Source: Candidatus Adlerbacteria bacterium
Lineage (GTDB): Bacteria; Patescibacteriota; Minisyncoccia; Phycocordibacterales; SBAW01
Direction of reading: 5' to 3'
Length of the DNA stretch: 37,188 nucleotides
NCBI GenBank assembly: GCA_903851045.1
Contig: CAINNF010000012.1
Span: forward strand, 1 to 37,188
The notes under the pieces are model-generated. The model did no database searches and had not been told where the DNA came from. It worked only from the letters and a program-made list of their open reading frames with translations. A program made the translations under genes and the position numbers. Of the stretch, positions 25,767-33,974 are shown in pieces. Position 1 is the first letter of the stretch, and every line of letters starts with the position of its first letter.

Positions 25767-26297
25767 GTGCCGTTCGAACTCACACCTCCACTGTTCATCA
25801 TCCCAGAGTTCGTCAATAAGGAGCATCGCTCGTTTGCCGAGCAAAGCGGTCTCGTTATAGGGCAACTCGCCCACATGGCCACGACCAGAAATGGTGAGGA
25901 ACTGCCATGTTATCTTGTCCGGACTCCCGAAGGTTGGGCATATATGCAGGACCCAACTCTCAGCGACGCACAGGACGGACCATATCTGGCCGACAGGCTT
26001 GGTCGACGACGTGTTCACTGTCGACACGAATACAGCAGAGACCCACGCGCTCGTGTCCTTACCCGTTTTGCGATACAGCAAGGATACTCGAAATTCGGAT
26101 CCTTTTTGTACGTACGAAAGACCGTGGGTGGGGAGCAAAATATCTTCCGTCAAAACGGCGGAGTTTGTGCAGTATTCCAGACAAGACAAAGAAACTTCGG
26201 CGAACCTGAAGCACCACAACGACAGGAGTGCATCGACTGGCTCACCGGACACTATCCTGATTGGGAAAACCCTCTTTCCTACTGGAACGAGGAGTAA
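25767..26297 (+). CDS. Orphan hypothetical protein (177 aa) bracketed by rplB 3'-end repeats
   Basis: GTG start with SD AGGAGG (ACAGGAGGCTACCGTG); VPFELTPPLFIIPEFVNKEHRSFAEQSGLVIGQLAHMATTRNGEELPCYLVRTPEGWAYMQDPTL... Confidence 0.7.
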   Translation: MPFELTPPLFIIPEFVNKEHRSFAEQSGLVIGQLAHMATTRNGEELPCYLVRTPEGWAYMQDPTLSDAQDGPYLADRLGRRRVHCRHEYSRDPRARVLTRFAIQQGYSKFGSFLYVRKTVGGEQNIFRQNGGVCAVFQTRQRNFGEPEAPQRQECIDWLTGHYPDWENPLSYWNEE

Positions 26298-26300
26298 ATC

Positions 26301-26340
26301 AAAAAAGCGCCCCGACATTCGGAGCGCTTCTTTTTTATCT
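26301..26340. terminator. Bidirectional terminator between the cassette ORF and rplB
   Basis: AAAAAAGCGCCCCGACATTCGGAGCGCTTCTTTTTTAT, T-tracts on both strands. Confidence 0.85.
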
Positions 26341-27189
26341 TTATTTCTTCGCTCCGCGTTTGCCGACCTTGCGGCGGGAGACAATGAGGTGGTTGGAGTA
26401 CTTCTTTGGCTTGCGCGTCTTCTGGCCTTTGCCGGATGGCTTGCCCCAGAGGGTCTTCGCTCGGCGGAGTCCTCGGCCTTGGCGTCCTTCGCCGCCGCCG
26501 TGTGGATGGTCGACCGGGTTCATAGCGGTACCGCGCACCGTTGGTCGAATACCCTTCCAGCGGGAGCGTCCTGCCTTACCGATCGAGACGAGATGGTGTT
26601 CGTCATTGGACACCTCGCCCAAGGTCGCCCAGCAGGTGTCGAGCACCTTGCGAACTTCGCTCGAAGGCATCTTGAGGTCTGCGTAACCCTGGTCGCGTGC
26701 GATGAGTTCGATATGGGTACCCGCGGAGCGTCCGAGCTTGCCGCCCTGGCCAGGCTTAAGTTCGACATTGTAGATGAACGAGCCGATCGGCATCGCCTTC
26801 AGAGGCATACGATTACCAGGAGTTGGGACAACATCCGCACCTGAGAGGATGGTCGCGCCGACTCCTATCGAGCCTTGGAGGAGGCCGTAGCGGCGCTCAC
26901 CGTCCTTGTAGAGGAGGAGTCCGATAAAGCCCGAGCGGTTTGGATCATACTCCACTGTCTCGACGACCGCGGGGACATGCTTCTTGTACGAAAAATCGAC
27001 ATCACGCTGGAGACGCTTGTGTCCGCCGCCCTTGTGGCGCACGGTGATACGGCCAGCACTATTGCGTCCTACATGGCGCTTACCGCCAGTCGTGAGCGCC
27101 TTATGTGGCTCGTTGGTCGTAAGCTTCTCGGCGAAGCTGACGGTCGTCATATGTCGACGTGACTTTGTGTATGGCTTGTACTTTTTCAT
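26341..27189 (-). CDS. rplB: Ribosomal protein L2
   Basis: MKKYKPYTKSRRHMTTVSFAEKLTTNEPHKALTTGGKRHVGRNSAGRITVRHKGGGHKR...GTAMNPVDHPHGGGEGR. Confidence 0.97.
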   Translation of the reverse strand: MKKYKPYTKSRRHMTTVSFAEKLTTNEPHKALTTGGKRHVGRNSAGRITVRHKGGGHKRLQRDVDFSYKKHVPAVVETVEYDPNRSGFIGLLLYKDGERRYGLLQGSIGVGATILSGADVVPTPGNRMPLKAMPIGSFIYNVELKPGQGGKLGRSAGTHIELIARDQGYADLKMPSSEVRKVLDTCWATLGEVSNDEHHLVSIGKAGRSRWKGIRPTVRGTAMNPVDHPHGGGEGRQGRGLRRAKTLWGKPSGKGQKTRKPKKYSNHLIVSRRKVGKRGAKK

Positions 27190-27206
27190 GCGATTTTGTC
27201 GAAGGA

Positions 27207-27494
27207 TTACATTATTTCTATGGTCTCCCCTTTCTTGAGGTACACATACGCCTTTTTACCCTCACGCGTCTTACCATGGCGGTTGGTGCCGCGAGTGAGT
27301 ACGCGTTTGGTCGGGACAGTGACGACGGTGACCTTGCGAGGAGTGACCTTGTAGAGCGTCTTAATAGCCTTGGCGATCTCTTGCTTATTGGCATTCACTC
27401 CCACATTGAAAAGATAGGCTCCGTGCTCAGAGAGGTAGGCTCCCTTTTCGGTGATACGTGGTGAGAGAATGATTGTGCCGATATACTTTTCCAT
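27207..27494 (-). CDS. rplW: Ribosomal protein L23
   Basis: ILSPRITEKGAYLSEHGAYLFNVGVNANKQEIAKAIKTLYKVTPRKVTVVTVPTKRV. Confidence 0.95.
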   Translation of the reverse strand: MEKYIGTIILSPRITEKGAYLSEHGAYLFNVGVNANKQEIAKAIKTLYKVTPRKVTVVTVPTKRVLTRGTNRHGKTREGKKAYVYLKKGETIEIM

Positions 27495-27497
27495 AGA

Positions 27498-28187
27498 TTA
27501 TTTCTTTGCGGGGACGACTTCTGCCGGAGCCTTAACGACACTCTTCTTGGACAGCGTCTCGATAGCAGCCTTTGGATCGGCGATGACGAGATACTTGACC
27601 GAAAGGATGGACAGAGGGTTGAGGTTACGGACATCGTCGATGACGACATTGCCGAAGTTGCTGAAGCTCTTAAGTGTCCCTAGGTCAGCGCCGGGGAGAG
27701 CGATGAAAGCCGCGTTCTTTTTCTTTGAAAAACCGCTAAATTCGCGTGCGAAAGCCGAAAGCACCAACTTCGCATCCTTCGCCTTTGGTGTCTCCATACG
27801 CAGCGAGTCGAGGAATATGACCTCGCCGTCCTTCAATTTGCGTGAAAGGGTCACGAGCAGGGCCTTCTGGCGCATCTTCTGGCTTACCTTGCGAGCAAAG
27901 ATCTTCTCGTTGCGAGGACCATGGGTGACACCGCCACCCTTCCAGATAGGTGAACGACTCGAGCCGACACGAGCACGACCGGTGCCTTTTTGCTTCCACG
28001 GCTTCTTACCGCCGCCACGAACCTCACCACGATCTTTGGTATGCGCGTTAGAGGTGCGGGCGTTGTCCTGCATCGAAGTCACGACCTGGTGGACCAGGTC
28101 AGCGTTCCATGGCAAGCCAAAAAGATTCTCCGGGATGGTTACCTTGCCGGTCTTCTCGCCTTTTGTGTTGTAAAGTGTTGCTTCCAT
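27498..28187 (-). CDS. rplD: Ribosomal protein L4
   Basis: TSNAHTKDRGEVRGGGKKPWKQKGTGRARVGSSRSPIWKGGGVTHGPRNEKIFARKVSQKMRQKAL. Confidence 0.96.
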   Translation of the reverse strand: MEATLYNTKGEKTGKVTIPENLFGLPWNADLVHQVVTSMQDNARTSNAHTKDRGEVRGGGKKPWKQKGTGRARVGSSRSPIWKGGGVTHGPRNEKIFARKVSQKMRQKALLVTLSRKLKDGEVIFLDSLRMETPKAKDAKLVLSAFAREFSGFSKKKNAAFIALPGADLGTLKSFSNFGNVVIDDVRNLNPLSILSVKYLVIADPKAAIETLSKKSVVKAPAEVVPAKK

Positions 28188-28192
28188 GATGG

Positions 28193-28840
28193 TTATTTGG
28201 TGGATGTGCCACGGACCTCGACCAGCGTACCTGGGCGACCTGGGATAGCACCGGTGATGACGAGCTCGCCAGTCTTTGGGTGTACCTGGAGGACAGTGAG
28301 ATTTCGAACAGTAACACGGTCACTGCCCATGCGTCCAGCCATGCGCATACCCTTTGCCACACGACCGCCTGCGCGACCACCTGAGCCACCGATCGAACCC
28401 GGCGCACGCTCGGAGTGCTTTTGACCGTGCGAACGTGGACCACCGTGGAACCCATGGCGCTTGATAACGCCCTGGAAGCCTTTACCCTTGGAAACCGCTG
28501 AAACAGTAACGGTGTCGCCAACGACGAAGCTGGAAACGTCTACCGTAGCACCTGCTTCAACCTTAGGGAGTGAGCCATCGCGTTCGCGGTACTCGCGGAA
28601 GAATCGGAGGCCCTTGTCCTGACCAGCGACACCCTTAATGTGGCCTATTTGAGCCTTATTTGTATGCTTTTCGGTCGTCTCGACCGCACCAAGCTGGACC
28701 GCATTGTAGCCATCCTTCTCGGTCGTCTTCACCTGCGTAACAAAAGCTGGCTGTGCGTATACGACGGTCGCAGCGAAAGAACGACCCTCTTCTGTAAAGA
28801 TGGTGGTCATCTTGCCCTTTGTGCCAAGTATAAATTTCAT
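28193..28840 (-). CDS. rplC: Ribosomal protein L3
   Basis: MKFILGTKGKMTTIFTEEGRSFAATVV...VSKGKGFQGVIKRHGFHGGPRSHGQKHSERAPGSIGG. Confidence 0.96.
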   Translation of the reverse strand: MKFILGTKGKMTTIFTEEGRSFAATVVYAQPAFVTQVKTTEKDGYNAVQLGAVETTEKHTNKAQIGHIKGVAGQDKGLRFFREYRERDGSLPKVEAGATVDVSSFVVGDTVTVSAVSKGKGFQGVIKRHGFHGGPRSHGQKHSERAPGSIGGSGGRAGGRVAKGMRMAGRMGSDRVTVRNLTVLQVHPKTGELVITGAIPGRPGTLVEVRGTSTK

Positions 28841-28959
28841 TGTTGTCTATTGGTCTCCGAGGAGACGTGGATCAACTCTACTGTGTCCTCCGTAGCTTCA
28901 GCGGAGGGGGATGTCTGAAGAGTCTTCGAGACTATACACTACCCTTTTTATTTGTGCAA
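28841..28959 (-). promoter_or_regulatory. Promoter plus ~90-nt structured leader of rplC
   Basis: TTGCAC-17 nt-TATAGT on minus (28931-28959); leader contains CCTCCG-CTGAAGCTA-CGGAGG and GTCTCC-TC-GGAGAC hairpins before ATG at 28840. Confidence 0.7.
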
Positions 28960-29016
28960 CAGTCTGCTGCCACGATACTAACGTATCACCATTAGCTACA
29001 TTTTTGTTCATAATGC

Positions 29017-29052
29017 AAAAGACTGCCCCGGATCTTCTCCGGGGCAGTTGCA
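29017..29052 (-). terminator. Terminator-like hairpin downstream of the 29075(-) ORF
   Basis: CTGCCCCGGATCTTCTCCGGGGCAG followed by TTTTGC on minus. Confidence 0.65.
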
Positions 29053-29074
29053 GACTAACAACCAGACTGTTCCT

Positions 29075-29476
29075 TTAACGACGTCGCTGGTGTGGAACGT
29101 ACACCACCTTCCAGCCCGCACACACACCAAGCGTACCCGCCTCTATGTCTCGATAAGGACGTAGAGTTTTCTGCACCTCCAAGATAAACAGGATTGCTGC
29201 TATGTCACGGCACATACCAACCCAAAGCAATCGATCATCAAGTTTTTTAGTCAGAGGTGGTGATGCGAATTGGTACATAGCCTGCAACACACCACTTCTA
29301 CCATGATAGTAAGTGTACCCCGCATGGAGGGCCTTCAGACGCTCCGTAGCCACTCCAAGTACCGCTCCGTTATGGGGAACAGGTTCGATTGGCGGCACGA
29401 AGATGTGGTTAGATAGAGACTCGACTTGCAACTCGACTTCCCTTAGGGCAAAAGCCAAGAACAGCATGCCATACAT
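29075..29476 (-). CDS. Orphan hypothetical protein between rpsJ and rplC
   Basis: 133 aa, perfect SD CTAGGAGGTCCCCATG; MYGMLFLAFALREVELQVESLSNHIFVPPIEPVPHNGAVLG... Confidence 0.65.
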   Translation of the reverse strand: MYGMLFLAFALREVELQVESLSNHIFVPPIEPVPHNGAVLGVATERLKALHAGYTYYHGRSGVLQAMYQFASPPLTKKLDDRLLWVGMCRDIAAILFILEVQKTLRPYRDIEAGTLGVCAGWKVVYVPHQRRR

Positions 29477-29552
29477 GGGGACCTCCTAGATTATCCGCAC
29501 ACACAATACCACATAACGATTATATTACAATACCATCCCGAGGGTACACATA

Positions 29553-29793
29553 CAAACAAAACCCCACCTGATGTGGTGGGGCGGACAAATGAGAACTTGT
29601 TGAAGAAAGGAACTTCCCTGGCCGGTCTGGGGCGCTCGACACCTGCATTGGAGAGATGCGAGGGAACTGCTCCCAGACCGGCCATTCGACTTAGTTGATA
29701 CCATTCCCGATTTGGACTATCTCCATACCAAAGGGGGTCTGGCTACTAGGTGGTCACACGGCGCCCAGCGCACACATGACCATTCAACTAGAT
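29553..29793 (-). ncRNA. Candidate ~240-nt structured ncRNA (or attenuating leader)
   Basis: Strong minus promoter TTGCAT-17 nt-TATAAT (29800-29828); stem TAGTTGA/TCAACTA enclosing hairpins; perfect long-range stem TGGCCGGTCTGGG/CCCAGACCGGCCA; ends in CCCCACC-ACATCA-GGTGGGG-TTTTGTTTG terminator. Confidence 0.55.
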
Positions 29794-29856
29794 AAGTACA
29801 TTATATAACACATATAAAATTTATGCAAGTCCCACACCAAACATGGGCTCCGGACA

Positions 29857-29906
29857 CGAAAAAGCCCCTTGCCAATCAACGTAGACCAACAAGGGGACTC
29901 TTTCGT
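29857..29906 (-). terminator. Minus-strand terminator
   Basis: CCCCTTG...CAAGGGG followed by CTTTTTCG on minus. Confidence 0.65.
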
Positions 29907-30127
29907 AGTAATTCTTTTATTAGCTGCCAACCTTCTCCAAAGGTTAAAAACCAACAATAGAACCCGAATGTATCAGGACTAATTACTGAATGTTCATGAT
30001 CTCGCACAAAAGAACGAGAACCAACTCACATCCTATCAAAGAAACTGAACGTATCAAACCGTATTGTGCACAATCCAGTGACACCACTTTCAAAAGTCGC
30101 TCTCACACCACAACTTTTTCAATGCAG

Positions 30128-30156
30128 CAAAAGGTCCGCATCACTGCGGACCTCCC
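30128..30156 (-). terminator. Terminator of the tuf-rpsJ unit
   Basis: Minus AGGTCCGCAGTGATGCGGACCTTTTGC. Confidence 0.75.
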
Positions 30157-30183
30157 ACTATCTCCTTTGATGTTTTTTCGAGG

Positions 30184-30552
30184 TTATACCATCTTCACAT
30201 CGATAGTGACCCCGGACGGAAGCGAGAGATTCGTGAGAGCCTCTATGACTTTTGCCGATGGGTCGATGATGTCGATGATACGCTTGTGTACGCGCATCTC
30301 GAACTGCTCGCGAGCATCCTTGTAGATGAAGGTCGAACGGTTGACGGTGTACTTTTTGATCTCGGTCGGGAGCGGAATAGGGCCTGCGATCTTCGCATCG
30401 TAGCGAAGAGCGGTATCCATGATCTGTCGGATAGACGCATCGAGGACCTTATGCTCGTAGGCACGAACCTTGATACGCAGTCGCTGTACCTGCTCGACCG
30501 ACGCTTTTTTTGGAGCACGTTTTACTGGAGTCTTCTTTTCTTCGGTAGCCAT
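30184..30552 (-). CDS. rpsJ: Ribosomal protein S10
   Basis: QRLRIKVRAYEHKVLDASIRQIMDTALRYDAKIAGPIPLPTEIKKYTVNRSTFIYKDAREQFEMRVHKRIIDI. Confidence 0.96.
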   Translation of the reverse strand: MATEEKKTPVKRAPKKASVEQVQRLRIKVRAYEHKVLDASIRQIMDTALRYDAKIAGPIPLPTEIKKYTVNRSTFIYKDAREQFEMRVHKRIIDIIDPSAKVIEALTNLSLPSGVTIDVKMV

Positions 30553-30631
30553 AATGTGTGTGGGTCTAGTTCTCACCTCGACGATGCTCGGTGTAACCTA
30601 TACCCGGTTGCTTACTCGATTAATTACTTAC

Positions 30632-31831
30632 TTATGCGACGATCTTCGTGACGACACCGGCACCGACGGTCTTGCCGCCTTCGCGAACAGCGAAGCGCTG
30701 CTTCTCCTCAAGAGCGACCGGAGCGACGAGTTTGACCTTGAAGGTCACTGTGTCTCCAGGCATGACCATCTCGGTCCCCTGTGCGAGCGTTACTTCGCCG
30801 GTCACGTCCGTCGTGCGGATGTAGAACTGTGGCTTGTAGCCAGAGAAGAACGGCGTGTGGCGACCACCTTCGTCCTTGTTAAGGACGTAGACCTCTGCCT
30901 CGAACTCAGTGTGCGGGGTGACCGAGCCGGTCTTGGCGAGCACCTGGCCACGATGGATGTCTTCCTTCTTGGTACCGCGCAGGAGAATACCTGCGTTGTC
31001 GCCTGCCATACCCGCCTCGAGCTGCTTGTTGAACATCTCGATACCAGTGATGGTGGTCTTGGTGGTTGGCTGGAGGCCGACGATCTCGACTTCTTCACCG
31101 ACCTTGACCTGACCACGCTCGATACGACCGGTAACGACCGTACCTCGACCTTCGATCGAGAAGATGTCTTCGATCGGCATGAGGAACGGCTTGTCCATCT
31201 CGCGAACCGGGAGCGGGAAGTAGTTGTCCATGGTCTTTACGAGCTCAAGGACCTTTTGTGACCACTCGTTACTGGTGTCGTTACTTTCGAGCGCCTTGAG
31301 GCCTGAGCCGCGGATGACCGGCGTAGCGGCACCGTCGAAGCCTTGCTTGGTAAGGAGTTCGCGGACTTCCTCTTCGACGAGGTCGATGAGGTCTGGGTCG
31401 TCAACCATGTCGCACTTGTTGAGGAAGACGATAAGCTTGCGAACACCGACCTGCCATGCGAGGAGCACGTGCTCGCGCGTCTGGGGCATAACGCCGTCGG
31501 TCGCTGCGACCACGAGTACTGCGCCATCCATTTGGGCGGCACCGGTGATCATGTTCTTGATGTAGTCTGCGTGGCCCGGAGCATCGATGTGCGCGTAGTG
31601 GCGCTCAGGAGTCCAGTACTCAGAGTGGTGGAGCGCGATGGTAATACCGCGCGCCTTTTCCTCGGGTGCGTTATCGATACCATCCACACCTTCGACACGT
31701 GCGCCATACCCTTCGCCTTTTGCGAGGTCGAGCGTGTGGAGAATCGACGCCGTGAGGGTCGTCTTGCCATGGTCGACGTGACCAATGGTCCCGACGTTCA
31801 CGTGCGGCTTCTGTCTATCAAATGTTGCCAT
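30632..31831 (-). CDS. tuf: Elongation factor Tu
   Basis: [23 protein letters not shown]...[42 protein letters not shown]. Confidence 0.99.
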   Translation of the reverse strand: MATFDRQKPHVNVGTIGHVDHGKTTLTASILHTLDLAKGEGYGARVEGVDGIDNAPEEKARGITIALHHSEYWTPERHYAHIDAPGHADYIKNMITGAAQMDGAVLVVAATDGVMPQTREHVLLAWQVGVRKLIVFLNKCDMVDDPDLIDLVEEEVRELLTKQGFDGAATPVIRGSGLKALESNDTSNEWSQKVLELVKTMDNYFPLPVREMDKPFLMPIEDIFSIEGRGTVVTGRIERGQVKVGEEVEIVGLQPTTKTTITGIEMFNKQLEAGMAGDNAGILLRGTKKEDIHRGQVLAKTGSVTPHTEFEAEVYVLNKDEGGRHTPFFSGYKPQFYIRTTDVTGEVTLAQGTEMVMPGDTVTFKVKLVAPVALEEKQRFAVREGGKTVGAGVVTKIVA

Positions 31832-31894
31832 ACCTTAATTCTTCTTACGTTAGTAACTAATGATAATGCGAACTCACCGTCCCGAGCCCTACCA

Positions 31895-31973
31895 CTTTGC
31901 TTTATAGATAAGCAAAGAAAAGCCACGCACTGATGCGTTCTTGGCATAGTAGCAAAATCCAACCAAGAGTCAA
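31895..31973 (-). promoter_or_regulatory. tuf promoter (TTGACT-16 nt-TACTAT) and leader hairpin
   Basis: Promoter elements at 31946-31973 (minus); leader hairpin CTTTGCTTATCTATAAAGCAAAG at 31895-31917. Confidence 0.65.
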
Positions 31974-32057
31974 ACGATTCGCCCCCGTTGCTCTTTTGCC
32001 GAGCTGTGTTAGGTTGGTCCGAGACCTATCGTAGAGTCTCACAGAGGGGTACGGTGC

Positions 32058-32486
32058 ATGGCACGAACCGAGCGACCGTTCGATGTGACACCAGAACAGG
32101 TGGCGACCTTAGGGCTTGTTTCCGCCTTACTAGCAGAGTTGGGCTACTGGCGCTTGCCTACTCCTGACTGGTATCGACGCACGGAACATGACTTCATCAT
32201 GGTCCACAAGGGCGACATACGCACGGCAACACACTATATGCGCGCCATGATCTCCGTGCGGCCCATGAAGAACGGGAGCGTCTCTGTACGCCCCTACTTG
32301 CGTGGTATATCTGCCATGAACGCGAAACAGTCCCTCGCACGATGCAAAAAGCGCGCCCAATCTCCGATCCGTTGGAGTGACCAGATGATCCCGAAAGGAA
32401 GGCGCTGCCGAAGCAAAGACCGCCCAGATGGCTTTCGATCATATTTTGGTCCTACGGAATGGGAACAATTCGAGACGCAGTTATAG
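32058..32486 (+). CDS. Orphan hypothetical protein
   Basis: 142-aa ORF with own downstream terminator (GACCCAGCACCCACTGGGTCTTTCTT). Confidence 0.55.
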   Translation: MARTERPFDVTPEQVATLGLVSALLAELGYWRLPTPDWYRRTEHDFIMVHKGDIRTATHYMRAMISVRPMKNGSVSVRPYLRGISAMNAKQSLARCKKRAQSPIRWSDQMIPKGRRCRSKDRPDGFRSYFGPTEWEQFETQL

Positions 32487-32544
32487 GCACATACACGAAG
32501 ACCCAGCACCCACTGGGTCTTTCTTCTTGTTGGATTGGTGCCTT

Positions 32545-33690
32545 TTACTGCTGGTTGATGGTAAAAAGGCCGCTTTGGCCAGTACCATAGACCGCGGAGT
32601 TGGTGTTAAAGCCGTCCGCACGCGCGGTCGCCTTGATGTAATACTGACCCGTCGGGATGGATGCACCACAGAGGCCATTAGGGTACTGCATAGTGCACAT
32701 GTAGTTTTGTGGGAATGCGGGAATATGCCAGGTGTAAGTACTGGCACTACTTTGCGCGATGGCGATAGTCCCCACATCTACCCCAGCCTGAGTATAGAGG
32801 TCGAGAGTAACGCTTGCCGAACTTGGCACTGACGAATCCGTCGCCCAGATGATGGGCAGATCTTGGCCACGGGCGAACATCGAACCTGCCACCGGAGACC
32901 GGACCGACAGACCATTACTTGCCGCTGCTAGGACCGTAAAAGTCGCTTGGCCGCTTTGACCGTTCGCATTAGAGACCGAGAGGGTGTAGGTGCCCGGGGT
33001 TACCAGTTGAAGTACCGCTGCACACATCTGCTGGCCCGAGGTCACTAAGTTGCAAGGCCCCACCGACTGCGGGATGGTGTAAGCGATAGCGGTGCCGTTG
33101 TTGTAGGACGAGAGGTGTTGGGTGCCACCTATCCCAAAGCGGACAGTGTTGTCATTCGTAAAACCGGTGCCATAGATAATCACTTGGGTGCCGACCGAGC
33201 CTTGGGTCGGTGTTACCGAGGAAATGGATACGGTACTTGTTGGAGTTGGTATGGGGGTTGTGCCACTACATAATTGCACGATAAGCGCTCGGGTCAGTGG
33301 GCCAACTCCCCCGGTCACCAAGAGACGGTGCTGCGACTGGAGCGACGCGACACGTGCCCTTGTGAGCGAGCCAAAGTAGCCCGTCGGTGTGAGGCCAAGA
33401 TACCGCTGAAGCTGCGACACCTGCCCATTGGTGTATGTGTCAGTAAGACCCTGGTACAAATTGTACGACAGCGAAGGGCACCATCCTGTCGATGTGGTGA
33501 TCACCGACCCACCGAGCGAAGCGGCGACCGAGTTGATGGTCGACTGGTCGGCATTGAAAGCCTGAAGCAACGAAATAACCGCCTGAACCTGGGCCGAAGT
33601 AAGTGATGAGGCCTGAGCTGAGGCTGCCCCACTTAAAAGCACGATACTGGCGAAAAATCCAACAAACACCTTCAAAAAATGAGATTTCAT
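32545..33690 (-). CDS. Secreted protein with peptidoglycan-binding-like and IPT/TIG-like domains
   Basis: Signal peptide; NGQVSQLQRYLGLTPTGYFGSLTRARVASLQSQHRL; ISSVTPTQGSVGTQVIIYGTGFTNDNTVRFG. Confidence 0.82.
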   Translation of the reverse strand: MKSHFLKVFVGFFASIVLLSGAASAQASSLTSAQVQAVISLLQAFNADQSTINSVAASLGGSVITTSTGWCPSLSYNLYQGLTDTYTNGQVSQLQRYLGLTPTGYFGSLTRARVASLQSQHRLLVTGGVGPLTRALIVQLCSGTTPIPTPTSTVSISSVTPTQGSVGTQVIIYGTGFTNDNTVRFGIGGTQHLSSYNNGTAIAYTIPQSVGPCNLVTSGQQMCAAVLQLVTPGTYTLSVSNANGQSGQATFTVLAAASNGLSVRSPVAGSMFARGQDLPIIWATDSSVPSSASVTLDLYTQAGVDVGTIAIAQSSASTYTWHIPAFPQNYMCTMQYPNGLCGASIPTGQYYIKATARADGFNTNSAVYGTGQSGLFTINQQ

Positions 33691-33974
33691 ATGCAATACG
33701 ACGCATTACTACTAATGAACTTACTTAACTGTAGCACCACTGCTATAGAAAGATAGTGAATATTGCAAGGGCATGATGCAAGAACGCCATGTAACAGACA
33801 TACACCGTACCAATGGAGTTGTTTTAAAATAGTAACCGCCATCGAACACTCCGGTCCATTCTGGCAAAAGACAAGTGTTGCTTCTCTTCACTTTTGTAGT
33901 GAAATTTGACAAATTGTATATACCTGCTTTTATGTGCACAGGCCCTGTATATCAAACATAAGGAGAGGTGTCGC

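Noticed and set aside
25554-26384. 276-aa minus ORF across the cassette and rplB end
   Set aside because: Antisense to the SD-bearing plus ORF and crosses the terminator; no recognisable motif.
29491-29685. 64-aa minus ORF inside the 29553-29793 RNA candidate
   Set aside because: Spans a perfect 13-bp stem and the intrinsic terminator; more likely a shadow of a structured RNA, though a small protein is not excluded.
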